From assembly GCF_026891975.1 (NCBI RefSeq), contig NZ_JAPTGB010000003.1:1-64000 (forward strand): DNA of 64,000 nucleotides. The letters are read 5' to 3'. The notes under the pieces are model-generated. The model searched no databases. It had not been told where the DNA came from and worked only from the letters and a program-made list of their open reading frames with translations. Below are positions 17,473 through 27,084 of this stretch, in pieces. The first letter of the stretch is position 1. Every line of letters starts with the position of its first letter. The position numbers were made by a program, and so were the translations under genes. The stretch is from Methanocorpusculum petauri. Its GTDB lineage: Archaea > Halobacteriota > Methanomicrobia > Methanomicrobiales > Methanocorpusculaceae.

Positions 17473-17714
17473 TGCAGTATCCGGATGAGTTGATCATCCC
17501 GCTCCTTGATGCATATCTGGCGGAACTGCCGCCGGGGTGCCCGGCCCGGCCGCGTGCCATCGCACGGGATATCGTCGGAAAAGGCAGGCCCATCACTCCT
17601 TACCTCGGTAAACGGATTCACCAGTTGCTCCGGGCCAGAGGATATCTTCCCAACCCGCAGGACACCTCACGCGAATCGAACAACAGACTCTACAAAACAA
17701 AGGAAACATCATGA
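17472..17714 (+). CDS. Small basic HTH-like protein
   Basis: 80 aa, start overlapping the stop of the 540-aa gene. Two helices around RPRAIARDIVGKGRPITPYL and GKRIHQLLRARGYL could form a helix-turn-helix, and the protein is basic. Coupled to the putative initiator and possibly an accessory DNA-binding factor. No family recognised. Confidence 0.55.
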   Translation: MQYPDELIIPLLDAYLAELPPGCPARPRAIARDIVGKGRPITPYLGKRIHQLLRARGYLPNPQDTSRESNNRLYKTKETS

Positions 17715-18022
17715 ACACAACTGAAGACAATCTCATGCCTTCTCTCGAGGAGGCAGTCAACCGCTATCTGAACACCTACGCCCGCCTGTACCGGAGCTAC
17801 TGCCGGACGGTTGTAGCGTGCATCGCATCTGCAGTAATCCCTGCAGGCGTGATCCTTCTGCTGGCAGTTCCTGGTCCGGCAGCTCCGCTGACATTCAAAC
17901 TCACGATGATCGTGCTTTTTGTGGTGAATTTGCTGCTGTTCTGGATGCTGCTGCGTACCATCCTGCAGCAGCGGACCGTCCTGCGACAGCTGGAGAGCTG
18001 GACCCGGGAGGCAGCAGTATGA
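17711..18022 (+). CDS. Small two-helix membrane protein
   Basis: 103 aa with two strong transmembrane segments: residues about 35-57 (TVVACIASAVIPAGVILLLAV) and 62-82 (LTMIVLFVVNLLLFWMLL). The C-terminus is a basic helix. Within the early operon (4-bp overlaps at both ends). Role unknown. Confidence 0.65.
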   Translation: MNTTEDNLMPSLEEAVNRYLNTYARLYRSYCRTVVACIASAVIPAGVILLLAVPGPAAPLTFKLTMIVLFVVNLLLFWMLLRTILQQRTVLRQLESWTREAAV

Positions 18023-18195
18023 TCACAATCACATTATCTGATGAAGAAGCCGAACACCTGCGGGTAGTTCTGGAGGACTGTATATTCACCATCCGGGAGT
18101 TCAGTCACGAGATGAACACAGTCCCGCTTCCCCTGTCTACATTCCACAAGCAGCTGGAACGGGAACTGAAAAAGGAACAGAGGAGGCAGAAATGA
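18019..18195 (+). CDS. Small hypothetical protein
   Basis: 58 aa, overlapping both neighbours by 4 bp. MITITLSDEEAEHLRVVLED then a charged helix ending KKEQRRQK. A strand followed by long helices, as in small dimeric regulators. Not assigned to a family. Confidence 0.55.
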   Translation: MITITLSDEEAEHLRVVLEDCIFTIREFSHEMNTVPLPLSTFHKQLERELKKEQRRQK

Positions 18196-18767
18196 AGCCG
18201 CGTCTCTACATCAGCGGCCCGTACACTGCGGCAACCCCCCGTAAGACGGATGAGAACATCGACTGTGCCCGCAGCAGAATGATTGAAGCAATGCTCTCCG
18301 GATGGTGGCCCCGCTGTCCGCACACCCATACCGCAAGGATGGAGCGCGATGTCCCTGAGATCAGCTGGGGCGAGTGGCTGGAACTTGATCTTGACGATCT
18401 CTCCACTTGTGATGCGATCTGGGCTGTCTGTCCCGTTCCGGAGTACCGGTTTTCACCGGGTGTCTGTCTGGAACTTGCCTGGGCCCACCTTGCCGGTATG
18501 CCGATATACACTGAGTTCGATATGGACCGGGACGCCAGATATTTCCGGGGACAGTATCTTCCGGGTCCTCAGATGATTCAGTTTGAGCAGCTGTCCAACC
18601 CCTGTCAGAAGCATCGTCAGTCACCGTTGATGAGCAGCAGCATTCGGGAATCCATTGATCTTGCGGGTATTGAGGTCCTTCGCATAGCAGATGAGGGACG
18701 TATTCCGGATCCGATGCAGTACAAAGGTAGCAGGATAAAATCATCCGACCGGAGGAGAGGTGACTGA
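18192..18767 (+). CDS. DUF4406-like nucleoside deoxyribosyltransferase-fold protein
   Basis: 191 aa. The opening MKPRLYISGPYTAATPRKTD, the central WGEWLELDLDDLSTCDAIWA and the SPGVCLELAWAHLAGMPIYT segment match the DUF4406 / nucleoside 2-deoxyribosyltransferase fold common in phages. Such enzymes are thought to act on nucleotides or modified bases; the substrate is unknown. Normal position in an early operon. Confidence 0.75.
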   Translation: MKPRLYISGPYTAATPRKTDENIDCARSRMIEAMLSGWWPRCPHTHTARMERDVPEISWGEWLELDLDDLSTCDAIWAVCPVPEYRFSPGVCLELAWAHLAGMPIYTEFDMDRDARYFRGQYLPGPQMIQFEQLSNPCQKHRQSPLMSSSIRESIDLAGIEVLRIADEGRIPDPMQYKGSRIKSSDRRRGD

Positions 18768-19201
18768 TGCCTCAGTTATCCCTGAACGGGTGGCCGCATG
18801 AAGACCGGCCCTGCATTCAGCGGTACATCCGCTGCATGACCTGTTCCAACAAACATATCCGCCACCTTCCACCCATAGGAGATACAGCTGGCTGCCTGAT
18901 ACAGTATCTCTGCACAGCAGCAGGAGAGACACCGCTCTGCATGGTAGTGGACTGTCCTCTGGGCAAACCTTTACTGCGGCCGGATGCGGAACTCCTGGAA
19001 GCATACTTCCGGGAGATCCGCTGCCGTGGCTGGCCCTGCCAAAAATCCTTGGGAGATACAAACTCAGAAATGGTGGCATGCTGCTGGAATCCGAAAACCG
19101 TCGAACACTATTCTCCACGGAACAAAAGTGACAGGATCACTCTGCTGGGAATTCCCTGCAGAAGTATTCCGGAATGTCCGTTTGGGAGGGAGCTGCAGTG
19201 A
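18767..19201 (+). CDS. Cysteine-rich protein
   Basis: 144 aa with twelve cysteines in several pairs: CIQRYIRCMTC, CLIQYLC, CMVVDCPLGKP, CRGWPC, CRSIPECPFG. The repeated C-P-x-G tails suggest small zinc ribbons or metal clusters. It directly precedes a radical-SAM gene with a 4-bp overlap, so the two may work together. No family recognised. Confidence 0.6.
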   Translation: MPQLSLNGWPHEDRPCIQRYIRCMTCSNKHIRHLPPIGDTAGCLIQYLCTAAGETPLCMVVDCPLGKPLLRPDAELLEAYFREIRCRGWPCQKSLGDTNSEMVACCWNPKTVEHYSPRNKSDRITLLGIPCRSIPECPFGRELQ

Positions 19202-20329
19202 CGAAGTCCAAGAACATTCTTCTGGTTGAGCCGGAGTATTACTCGAAGTTCCCACCTCTGGGCCTGATGAAATACTCCACTTACTACAAATCCAACTGGC
19301 AGCGGGTTAAACTGGTTCGGGGAATTCACTCTGCAAGTGCCATCGGTTTCACCCCCGACATCATTCATGTAACCAGCCTTTACACCTACGCCTGGCACCC
19401 GGTTCATCAGGCTCTCCGCTGGTACCGATCGCAGTTCCCTGACGCCCTGATCTTTGTAGGCGGTATTTATGCAACGCTTCGGCCGGAGATGCTCCGTCGG
19501 GTCTGCCCCGTCTACAACGCGATCATCAGGGGGCCATTGCCGTATCTGGATACCGTCGTTCCGGACTATGCCGCTCTGAAGGAGATCCCGAAATGGGCTG
19601 ACTGGAACAAAGCAATTCTGTTTACGTCCCGAGGCTGTATCCGACGATGCAGCTTCTGTGCCGTTTCCCAAATGGAAGGGAAGTTCAGACCGATTATCAC
19701 CGATATATCACCGTATATTCTCCCGCAGCATAAAGACCTCATCCTCTGGGACAACAACCTGCTGGCGGAAAAAGAACATGCCGCGTCTGTCCTGCAGCAG
19801 ATTGCCGATCTCGGTGTCCGTGTAGAGTTCAACCAAGGTCTTGATGCCAGACAGATTACTCCTGAGATGGCCGGCATGATTGCTGACTGCAAACACCGGG
19901 ATATTCACCTGGCATATGATGATGCAAAGATGGGGGGTCGCGGTGGAGCGGGCCGTGCAGGCCCTCAATGATGCCGGGATCCGGAGAGACAGAATCGTCA
20001 TATACCACATTTACAACTACGGAGATACCCCGGAGGTGTTTCTTCAGCGGATACGGCATATTCTGGAGCTGGGCTGTACCTCCTACCCGATGCGCTACAT
20101 CCCGCTGAATGCATATTTCAAGGACCGTTATATCGCTCCCGGGTGGACCAGGGCTCAGCTGGAGATGGTTGCGACGGCCAGAAGAGTGATGGGATCCCAT
20201 GGAGCGTTTCCTCCACGAAAGGCTATTGTGGAAAAGATGACCCAGGCAAAGACCTTTGAGGAGGCATTCCAGCTGGTCCGGCACCGGATCCCAGAAGAGC
20301 AGGAGAGGTTGTGCAGGAGGGAAAAATGA
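19198..20329 (+). pseudogene. Radical SAM protein, frameshifted at G6
   Basis: Start GTG 19198 behind GGGAGGG. The first frame encodes NILLVEPEYYSKFPPLGLMK, a B12-binding-like N-terminal region, then the cluster motif CIRRCSFC (CxxxCxxC) near residue 145. At the run of six G after AAGAT (about 19932-19937) the frame diverts and stops at 19971. The -1/+2 frame continues the domain (VERAVQALNDAG) to 20329. One G fewer restores a single protein of about 376 aa. Sequencing error, phase-variable run or true inactivation are all possible. Confidence 0.8.
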
Positions 20330-20565
20330 CCTGCATGGTGTATCTCATTACTCCGAAGGGATGCAGGAATTGGCGGGTAGAGGTAGATAAAATCTCCTGC
20401 TCAGATGAATGTCCCAGGATGTTGTTTTTGCAGCGAATGACACATCGAGGAGGATACGAAGGAGTTGGGTGTCTTTCGTATGATGGGGAGGAGTGGATCT
20501 ATGCACCTGCAGACACACCGGAGGGAAAGGATCGGGTTCTTCGGTGGGTTGTTGTGATTGAGTAA
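20326..20565 (+). CDS. Small hypothetical protein
   Basis: 79 aa from ATG at 20326 behind AGGAGGG, overlapping the radical-SAM stop (ATGA). Strand-rich, three cysteines near the middle (ISCSDECP). Last gene of the early operon. No family recognised. Confidence 0.6.
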   Translation: MTCMVYLITPKGCRNWRVEVDKISCSDECPRMLFLQRMTHRGGYEGVGCLSYDGEEWIYAPADTPEGKDRVLRWVVVIE

Positions 20566-20616
20566 AACCTAATGCTTATTCAATAATTATAATTACTGAG
20601 GAGGATATCTTGTATC

Positions 20617-21087
20617 ATGGGTGATAAAACGTTAAAGGATGATGAGCCCAAAAACGAGCTCAATATAAATAAGGCTATTCTGTTATTCACTCTGGCAATG
20701 TTGATGGTTAGCTTGCCTGGGATGTATAGGGCCGGCTTTCAGCCTGATGGACCAGTGGGAAATGTTTCATTTTTAGGATATAATGGGGATCCTATAGGGG
20801 TCTTTATATTTGTATGCTGTTTTCTCTGTGTTATGATACTATTGGCATATCCGCTCATATATGTGAATAATCTGAAAGAGAGATATAAAACGATGACAAA
20901 AATATTCGTATGGATAATGTCAAATATATTGGCAATTTGTATTGGTGTTGCATTATATGGAGGATACTATTCTTGGAGTCAAGTTTACCTTGATATATTG
21001 TCGTTTTTATTTCCAACTATAATAGTGATAAACATTCTAACCATAATTCTATGGTCTGTTCTGGCGAAAATAATCAACATAGAGTAA
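20617..21087 (+). CDS. Four-helix membrane protein (cargo)
   Basis: 156 aa with four predicted transmembrane segments (about residues 19-38, 60-83, 96-116, 126-150). Clearly more AT-rich than the early and late genes around it, and with its own AT-rich promoter (AATAATTATAATTA at about 20583) and GAGGAGG site. It sits between the early operon and the first late leader, like other cargo genes of this provirus. A superinfection-exclusion role is possible but unproven. Confidence 0.7.
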   Translation: MGDKTLKDDEPKNELNINKAILLFTLAMLMVSLPGMYRAGFQPDGPVGNVSFLGYNGDPIGVFIFVCCFLCVMILLAYPLIYVNNLKERYKTMTKIFVWIMSNILAICIGVALYGGYYSWSQVYLDILSFLFPTIIVINILTIILWSVLAKIINIE

Positions 21088-21102
21088 TTATTTAGAAACC
21101 CA

Positions 21103-21140
21103 CCTTTCCCTTTTTTCTCTTCTCCGCTCACGTATCTCGC
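21103..21140 (+). promoter_or_regulatory. Late leader 1 (methyltransferase-terminase unit)
   Basis: CCTTTCCCTTTTTT, then 24 nt ending CGTATCTCGC directly before ATG 21141. No ribosome site. Nearly identical to the leader before the portal gene. The T6 tract is where a TATA box would lie for a leaderless mRNA. Confidence 0.7.
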
Positions 21141-22475
21141 ATGAGCAGCTCACTCACCGAAACAGAACAGACCCTCCTTAGCAAACTCGCTGACCTGCCT
21201 GTAGAAGACATCCCCCTCGAACAGATCAGAAGCGACGGGGAAAACCCCAACAAAATGACCGATGAACAGTACTCCGGACTCATCAGCCACATCAAAAAAT
21301 ACGGCATCATCAACGCCATCATCATCACCGAAAGCGGTCTCCTCGCCGACGGGGAACACCGGCTGAAAGCAGCAAAAGAACTGGGATACACAACCATTAA
21401 AGCAAGAAAAATCCCGGACAACGAAGTCGAGCGCCGCATCATCAGACAGACCATGAACAAAATCCGGGGAAAACACGACGCAGCACTCGACGCCAGAGAG
21501 TACCAGAAACTCATTGACCTCGACGCAATCGTTCCGCTCTCCGACTACCTCGGCGAAGATCCCGGAGAACTGCTGCATGTCCTTGACAAAGTATCTCTCA
21601 TCGAAAAGAAAGACCCGGACGACTTCGACATGGACGCAGCTCTTGACGAAATCACCATCCCGGAAACCAAACCCGGTGACATCATACAAATGGGTGACCA
21701 TCTCCTCATCTGCGGCGACTGCACTGATCCTGACATCTGGAACCAGCTGGACCCGCAGCCGCTCAGCATGATGATGACCGATCCGCCCTACAACTGCAAC
21801 ATCAAAGGCAAAGGACACGGAAAAGAACTCACCCTCAAAAACGACAACCTCACGCAGGAACAGTTCCACACCCTCATCTCCGGATTCCTGCACCAGGCCA
21901 TGCAACATGTTGCCGGTGCCCAGTACATCTTCATGTCCTCTGAAGAATGGCCCACCCTGCACACAGCCTTCGAAGAAGCCGGCGGCAGATGGTCCACCAC
22001 CATCATCTGGGTAAAGAGCCACTTCTGCCTCTCCCGAAAAGATATGCATCCGCAGTATGAACCGCTCCTCGTAGGTACCGTCAAAGAAACCCTTGACCCG
22101 AAGATGAAAACAACTGCCCAGCCGATCCTCTACGGTTGGAAAAAAGGCAGCCACCGACAGTGGTATGATACCAGAACGGAAACCGACGTCTGGGTCGCCG
22201 CAAAACCCAGCCGCAACGAAGTCCACCCGACCATGAAACCGGTAACCCTCTACAGAAAAGCAATTCTCCTAAGCACAAAGCCTCTGGACACCGTCGCCGA
22301 TCCCTTCTGCGGCTCCGGATCAGCAGTCATCGCCTGCGAACAAACACACCGCAAATGCCGGGCCATTGAGCTGGATCCGGTCTATTGTGACGTAATTAAA
22401 AAACGCTGGGAACAGTTCACCGGCAGGAAAGCCGAGATTATCCGCTCCGGAGATCACGCATGGACCCAAGCATAA
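21141..22475 (+). CDS. ParB-domain DNA methyltransferase
   Basis: 444 aa. Residues about 15-110 are a ParB/sulfiredoxin-like domain (IPLEQIRSDGENPNKM, GLLADGEHRLKAAKELGY). The C-terminal half is a beta-class methyltransferase with DPPY (TDPPYNCNIKG) before the SAM motif DPFCGSGSAVIAC. DPPY favours N6-adenine over N4-cytosine. It stands first in the packaging unit, ahead of terminase, as in many phages; it may protect viral DNA or mark it for packaging. Overlaps terminase small subunit by 16 bp. Confidence 0.88.
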   Translation: MSSSLTETEQTLLSKLADLPVEDIPLEQIRSDGENPNKMTDEQYSGLISHIKKYGIINAIIITESGLLADGEHRLKAAKELGYTTIKARKIPDNEVERRIIRQTMNKIRGKHDAALDAREYQKLIDLDAIVPLSDYLGEDPGELLHVLDKVSLIEKKDPDDFDMDAALDEITIPETKPGDIIQMGDHLLICGDCTDPDIWNQLDPQPLSMMMTDPPYNCNIKGKGHGKELTLKNDNLTQEQFHTLISGFLHQAMQHVAGAQYIFMSSEEWPTLHTAFEEAGGRWSTTIIWVKSHFCLSRKDMHPQYEPLLVGTVKETLDPKMKTTAQPILYGWKKGSHRQWYDTRTETDVWVAAKPSRNEVHPTMKPVTLYRKAILLSTKPLDTVADPFCGSGSAVIACEQTHRKCRAIELDPVYCDVIKKRWEQFTGRKAEIIRSGDHAWTQA

Positions 22476-22951
22476 GGTTATCACCCGCAGAACGCGAGGA
22501 ACACGAAAATGACATCTATACGCTCTACATTAACGGAGCGACAAGACGCCAGATGCTTAAATATGCTTATGAAAATCAATGGGACCTCTCGGAGACCTCC
22601 ATTGACGCCTACATCCGCAAGGCAAAAGCAAAGGCAAAAACAGCCGCAAAGTTCAAAGAAGAAGTAGAACTCGGCAAAGCAATCCTCAGATACGACGAAC
22701 TCTACCGCCGTGCCATGACCGAAAAGGATCTCCGGGTGGCCCGTCTCATCGTCGGCGACATGGTTACCCTCATGGGTCTTGCCGCACCGCAGAAACAGGA
22801 GATCCAGCACACCATCTCCCAGGACACCGAGTACAAAGAACTGAGACAAATCATTGACACCTACCTCAAAGAAAACCCCGCCGCAAAAGCGGACCTCGTC
22901 GCCAGACTCAAAGAAACTGAGTCCGAAGAAGAAACTCCTGCTGACCCTTGA
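22460..22951 (+). CDS. Terminase small subunit
   Basis: 163 aa. An N-terminal HTH-like region (INGATRRQMLKYAYENQWDL), a basic helix (RKAKAKAKTAAKFK) and a helical core ending in an acidic tail. Assigned mainly by size, HTH and position directly before the large subunit. It would recognise the viral packaging site. Confidence 0.75.
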   Translation: MDPSIRLSPAEREEHENDIYTLYINGATRRQMLKYAYENQWDLSETSIDAYIRKAKAKAKTAAKFKEEVELGKAILRYDELYRRAMTEKDLRVARLIVGDMVTLMGLAAPQKQEIQHTISQDTEYKELRQIIDTYLKENPAAKADLVARLKETESEEETPADP

Positions 22952-24332
22952 CCTCGCCTCCTACGTCGAGTACACCACGCACGGCATGTGGCACTCCGCC
23001 CGGCACCTTGACCTCCTCTGCGAAGCCTTGGAAGACGTCGAAGCCGGCAGATGCACACGCCTGATCGTCTGCATGCCTCCGCGGCACGGCAAGTCAGAAC
23101 TCATCTCCAAGAGTTTCCCCAGCTGGTGCATCGGCAAAAACCCGGACCGGGAGGTAATCCTTGCCAGCTACGGAGCGGAGCTTGCCGAAGGGTTCAGCCG
23201 CCTCAACCGGGAAAAACTGCGGGAGTTCGGGCCGGAGATCTTTGGTGTCAGCATCTCCCGGGAAAGTGCGGCCGTCGGCAGATGGGGAATCGACGGTCAC
23301 CGCGGCGGTATGTTCGCCGTCGGTGTCCAGGGCCCGATTACCGGCCGTGGCGGTCACATCGTGATCATCGACGATCCGGTAAAAGGAGCTCAGGAAGCAG
23401 CGTCTGCAACGTATCGGCAGCACACCATCGAATGGTACCAGACTGTTCTCCGGACACGTCTCTACCCGGATGCCGCCATCATCATCGTCATGACCCGCTG
23501 GCACAAAGAAGACCTCGTCGGCTGGCTCCTTGCCCAGGAAGCAGCCGGCGGCGAACGGTGGCGGGTACTCACCATGCCAGCCGTCGCCGAGCAGAACGAC
23601 CCGCTGAACAGAAACACGGGAGAAGCCCTCTGGCCCGAATGGTTCGACGCCAAAGCACTGGCCGACATCAAAGCTACCATGACCCCGTATCAGTGGCTCT
23701 CCCTCTACCAGCAGCGGCCCACCGATCCGGAAGGAGCACTCTTCAAACAGGAATATTTCCGTACCTACCAGACGATCACCGTCTCCGGTCAGCCAGGATA
23801 CCAGCTCAATGGCACCAACTACCTCCACCGGAACCTGACCATCTTCCAGACCGTTGACCCGGCAGCAAGCCTCAAGAGCTCTGCCGACTGGTTCGTGATA
23901 GCTACCTGGGGTATTACACCGGACAACAACCTCCTCCTGCTGGACGTCTACCGGGCCCGCGTCGAGTCACCGGACCACCTTGCCCGACTGCAGCAGGCAT
24001 ACGAAAAGTGGCGTCCGATTGCCATCGGTGTCGAGGAGGCGGGCATCGGCAAGTCCACGTATCAGACCGCCAAACGGTCCCGGCTCCCCATCCTCCCTCT
24101 GCAGCCGGACACCGACAAGTACACCCGTGCACTCCCGATGGCAATCCTGTACCAGTCCGGCAAAGTCTACCATCCGGCCGGTGCTCCCTGGCTGCACACC
24201 TGGGAATCCGAACTCCTCGAGTTCCCGACCGGAGAACATGACGACCAGGTGGACACCGCAAGCTACGCCGGCATCCTCTACCCGATCCTGGGCCGCAGGT
24301 CCGGTCGCGGCCCGGCGGACTGCCTGCTCTGA
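22854..24332 (+). CDS. Terminase large subunit
   Basis: DNA-packaging ATPase/nuclease, up to 492 aa. Walker A MPPRHGKSE around residue 75, Walker B HIVIIDDPV, coupling motif region MTRWHKEDLVGWLL, and a C-terminal RNase-H-like nuclease with VDPAASLKSSADWFV and EHDDQVDTASYAG. The start is uncertain: TTG 22854 gives a long overlap with the small subunit, and no ATG or GTG occurs before the conserved region, so a CTG (22911) near the overlap end is an alternative. Confidence 0.92.
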   Translation: MTPTSKKTPPQKRTSSPDSKKLSPKKKLLLTLDLASYVEYTTHGMWHSARHLDLLCEALEDVEAGRCTRLIVCMPPRHGKSELISKSFPSWCIGKNPDREVILASYGAELAEGFSRLNREKLREFGPEIFGVSISRESAAVGRWGIDGHRGGMFAVGVQGPITGRGGHIVIIDDPVKGAQEAASATYRQHTIEWYQTVLRTRLYPDAAIIIVMTRWHKEDLVGWLLAQEAAGGERWRVLTMPAVAEQNDPLNRNTGEALWPEWFDAKALADIKATMTPYQWLSLYQQRPTDPEGALFKQEYFRTYQTITVSGQPGYQLNGTNYLHRNLTIFQTVDPAASLKSSADWFVIATWGITPDNNLLLLDVYRARVESPDHLARLQQAYEKWRPIAIGVEEAGIGKSTYQTAKRSRLPILPLQPDTDKYTRALPMAILYQSGKVYHPAGAPWLHTWESELLEFPTGEHDDQVDTASYAGILYPILGRRSGRGPADCLL

Positions 24333-24368
24333 CTTTCCCTTTTTTCTCTCCCCGTGCACGTATCCCGC
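24331..24368 (+). promoter_or_regulatory. Late leader 2 (portal unit)
   Basis: GACTTTCCCTTTTTT, then 23 nt ending CACGTATCCCGC before ATG 24369. Shares about 30 of 35 positions with leader 1. No ribosome site. Starts right at the terminase stop, so the T6 could also end the upstream transcript. Confidence 0.72.
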
Positions 24369-25805
24369 ATGAAGATACGTGATCTCATCCGCCGTCCCGG
24401 TACCATCACCGATTTTACCGCCGGTGACGGCAACTGGGATGCCACCGGTATGAAAAAGATCTATGAACCGGGATTTATCCCGGACGGCGGATGGCAGGCA
24501 TGGGAACTCTGGGCCCGCGACCAGGGCAAAGTTGCCGCAATCCTCACCGGTCGCGCTGCAAACATCATGTCCTTTCAGCTGCGGGCCAAACCTGAGATGG
24601 CCGACCTGCAGCGGCAGCTCTTCAGCTGGCAGAAAACCTCCCGGTTCCTGCAGGTCATGCTGGACGCCATCGGCGACTACGAAGCACACGGCTACTGTGT
24701 CATCGAACCGGTCTATGCCCCTTCTGCCGATGGCAAACCTGCAACCCCGGAATCCCGGCTTGCCGTCCGGCTCCGGACCCTAAGCCCCACCAGCATCACC
24801 ATCTACCGCAACACCGCAGCCGACATCCAGAACATGCAGCAGGTTCTGGCAGAGACCAAATGGCGGACAGTTGCCGGCCGCTGCAGACCAGGCGACGGCG
24901 ACACCGTCATCGGCTACGTCCAGACAACCTCCGCGAACCAGCAGATCTACTTCGGACCTGACGAACTGGTCGTCATCATCCGGAACCGGTCGGCCCAGCA
25001 CCCGGACGGAATATCCCTGCTCCGGCAGTGTTACACCATCATCATGCACAAACTCAAGATCGACCGGGACCAGGCAGTGATGGCAGCCCGGCACGGTGAC
25101 CCGAAGCACATCATCCACATCCCAAAAAACGACTGGGATGATGACGGATTTGACGGAGAACTTGGACGCAGGTCCATGTGGAAGAAGACCTTCAGCAAAG
25201 GGATCCGCAACGGCATGGACTTTGTCCTGCCGTCCGGCGAAGGAGAGGATGCTACCGACATCAGTCTCATTGAACCGATGGGAAACGCCGCCGCGGTCAT
25301 CAAAGCCCAGGAACACTATGAAGCAATGCTCATGGAAGCCATGGGATTTGCCGACAGTTTCATGCAGTCCGACAGCTCCAACAGATCCGTCGGCGAGGTC
25401 CAACTGGCATTCTTCGAACGGTCCATTGCCCCGATCCGGAGAATCTTCTCGGAAGAGATCGAGCGGACGATCCTTGACCCGCTGCTGCGGTGGTACGGCT
25501 ATCAGTCCGGAGACGCCTGGATCGAGTACGAGGATCTGACACCGGATGACCGGCTTCGGAAGGCAGAGATCCTTGCACCGTATGTCAGCTACATGCCGGA
25601 ACCTGTGGTACAGCAGTGGCTGCAGAATCTGGGATACGACATTCCGGAAGGTGCCCGGGTTGACATTCTGACCCTGTCCCGCGACCATGCGACCCGCCGC
25701 GGGGTTCCCAGAGCGGTTGCCTCCGGAACCAAAGAGACCCGGGACGCTCTGAAGGAGACGATTGACAAAATCGCAGGAGACATTGAGGATGTCCTCGTGG
25801 GATGA
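24369..25805 (+). CDS. Portal protein, DUF935 / Mu gp29-like
   Basis: 478 aa from ATG 24369, directly after a late leader. Matches the Mu-type DUF935 portal group: central LRTLSPTSITIYRN, a long helical region with FADSFMQSDSSNRSVGEVQL and AFFERSIAPIRRIFSEEIER, and a final HDATRRG-like region. Forms the dodecameric vertex through which terminase pumps DNA. Followed with a 17-bp overlap by the minor head gene, the order found in Mu-like head modules. Confidence 0.85.
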   Translation: MKIRDLIRRPGTITDFTAGDGNWDATGMKKIYEPGFIPDGGWQAWELWARDQGKVAAILTGRAANIMSFQLRAKPEMADLQRQLFSWQKTSRFLQVMLDAIGDYEAHGYCVIEPVYAPSADGKPATPESRLAVRLRTLSPTSITIYRNTAADIQNMQQVLAETKWRTVAGRCRPGDGDTVIGYVQTTSANQQIYFGPDELVVIIRNRSAQHPDGISLLRQCYTIIMHKLKIDRDQAVMAARHGDPKHIIHIPKNDWDDDGFDGELGRRSMWKKTFSKGIRNGMDFVLPSGEGEDATDISLIEPMGNAAAVIKAQEHYEAMLMEAMGFADSFMQSDSSNRSVGEVQLAFFERSIAPIRRIFSEEIERTILDPLLRWYGYQSGDAWIEYEDLTPDDRLRKAEILAPYVSYMPEPVVQQWLQNLGYDIPEGARVDILTLSRDHATRRGVPRAVASGTKETRDALKETIDKIAGDIEDVLVG

Positions 25806-27084
25806 GGAAGTTCTCCGGCAGCTGCAGGCATATATTGACGGGCGGGTAACCGAGCGGAAAGAGGAGTTCGTCCGCCGGCTGGCTGCACAGATGGCGGCTG
25901 CCTTTGCGGCAGGGTATGTGTTCGCCGGCAAACAGCTGCCGGATCCGTCCCAGTCAATGGTACTCGGAACCGAGCAGCTGGAACCGGTGATTGCAGAACT
26001 CGGGCCGGTACTGGATGAGACTTTCGCTGCTCTTTCCGGTGAGTTGACCGGTATCATTGAGCAGGGTATCCGGACGGGGTCCTCCTACGAACAGGTGATC
26101 GCACAGCTGAAGACGAAGATCCAAACCGACTGGGGCGAGCGGATATCTTTTCATCGCCGCGGGCAGACCCGCCGATATGTTGCGGTGCAGCCGGACGGGA
26201 GTCTCAAGTGGGCGACAAAGACGATCACAAAAAACGTGACGATGCCCGTGGATGCGTATGCCATGGTGCTGGCCCGGACGAATATGAAACGGGCCTATGC
26301 CCGGGGGCATCTGTCCCGGTATGCGCAGGCAGGCTGTCCAGGTTGGGTGTATCAGGCGGTACATGACGAGGTCACCCGGCCGCATCATCTGGCTCTGCAC
26401 GGGAAGGTGATCCGGTCGGGCAGCAGAGAGGAGGAGCTGGCATTGCAGGTGATGGGGGAGCCGAACTGCCGGTGCAGGCCGCGGCCCTGGTTTGATGATC
26501 CGTCCTATGATATTGCGCCGGAGAAGCTGCAGGAGGAGAAGCGGGAGATGGCAACACAGCGGATGGAGATTGATCTGGTAAACCGGCTGGCGGTGTATGA
26601 TCCGGTTCTTGCGGCACATCCACGGAGCGAAGCCGAGCTGCAGAAGCTGAGCCGGTCGGTGGGTGCGGCCATCCGGAAGGATACGGATCTGATGTTTATG
26701 GCCCGGGTGTCCGGGATTACGGCGAATGCTGCGGGCCGGAAGGTAACCGGAATGCTTGCGGAGAACTTCTACGTCCGGAAGAGTGATGGGGAGTACTCGT
26801 TTGTGCATGCTCTGCAGAAGCATACTGATGTGTCTATGCAGGATATCCTGACCACGTTAAACTGCGGGGAGATTGTGACCTTTCGCGGACAGAATCAGGC
26901 GATTTTGGATCTGCCAGACGGGCGGCTCCTGGTCGTCCCGCTCACAACGGATAATCCAGAGCGTTATGGGGCCGCTGCAACTGCTTTTATCGCGGATCCG
27001 GCTCGGGAGAAGGAACTGCGGACTGCACCAAAAAGCGATTATGTCCGGAACTCCATATGGGTGTTCAGGAAGGGGAGAGCATGA
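25789..27084 (+). CDS. Minor head protein, SPP1 gp7 / Mu gp30-like
   Basis: 431 aa from ATG 25789. Central gp7-type core: ARTNMKRAYARGHLSRYAQA, a histidine pair in VTRPHHLALHGKVI, and CRCRPRPWF. This protein is packaged with the capsid and helps head assembly. The C-terminal 120 residues (FVHALQKHTDVSMQDILTTL; ILDLPDGRLLVVPLTTDNPE) look like an added nuclease-like domain of the kind often fused to gp7 proteins (PBECR-like), but this is tentative. Confidence 0.82.
   Translation: MSSWDEEVLRQLQAYIDGRVTERKEEFVRRLAAQMAAAFAAGYVFAGKQLPDPSQSMVLGTEQLEPVIAELGPVLDETFAALSGELTGIIEQGIRTGSSYEQVIAQLKTKIQTDWGERISFHRRGQTRRYVAVQPDGSLKWATKTITKNVTMPVDAYAMVLARTNMKRAYARGHLSRYAQAGCPGWVYQAVHDEVTRPHHLALHGKVIRSGSREEELALQVMGEPNCRCRPRPWFDDPSYDIAPEKLQEEKREMATQRMEIDLVNRLAVYDPVLAAHPRSEAELQKLSRSVGAAIRKDTDLMFMARVSGITANAAGRKVTGMLAENFYVRKSDGEYSFVHALQKHTDVSMQDILTTLNCGEIVTFRGQNQAILDLPDGRLLVVPLTTDNPERYGAAATAFIADPAREKELRTAPKSDYVRNSIWVFRKGRA

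Noticed and set aside
21150-22226. 358-aa minus-strand frame opposite the methyltransferase
   Set aside because: Complement of a strongly motif-supported gene; low-complexity V/F/D-rich composition typical of antisense frames.
24780-26057. 425-aa minus-strand frame opposite portal and minor head genes
   Set aside because: Antisense to the late unit and without domain features.
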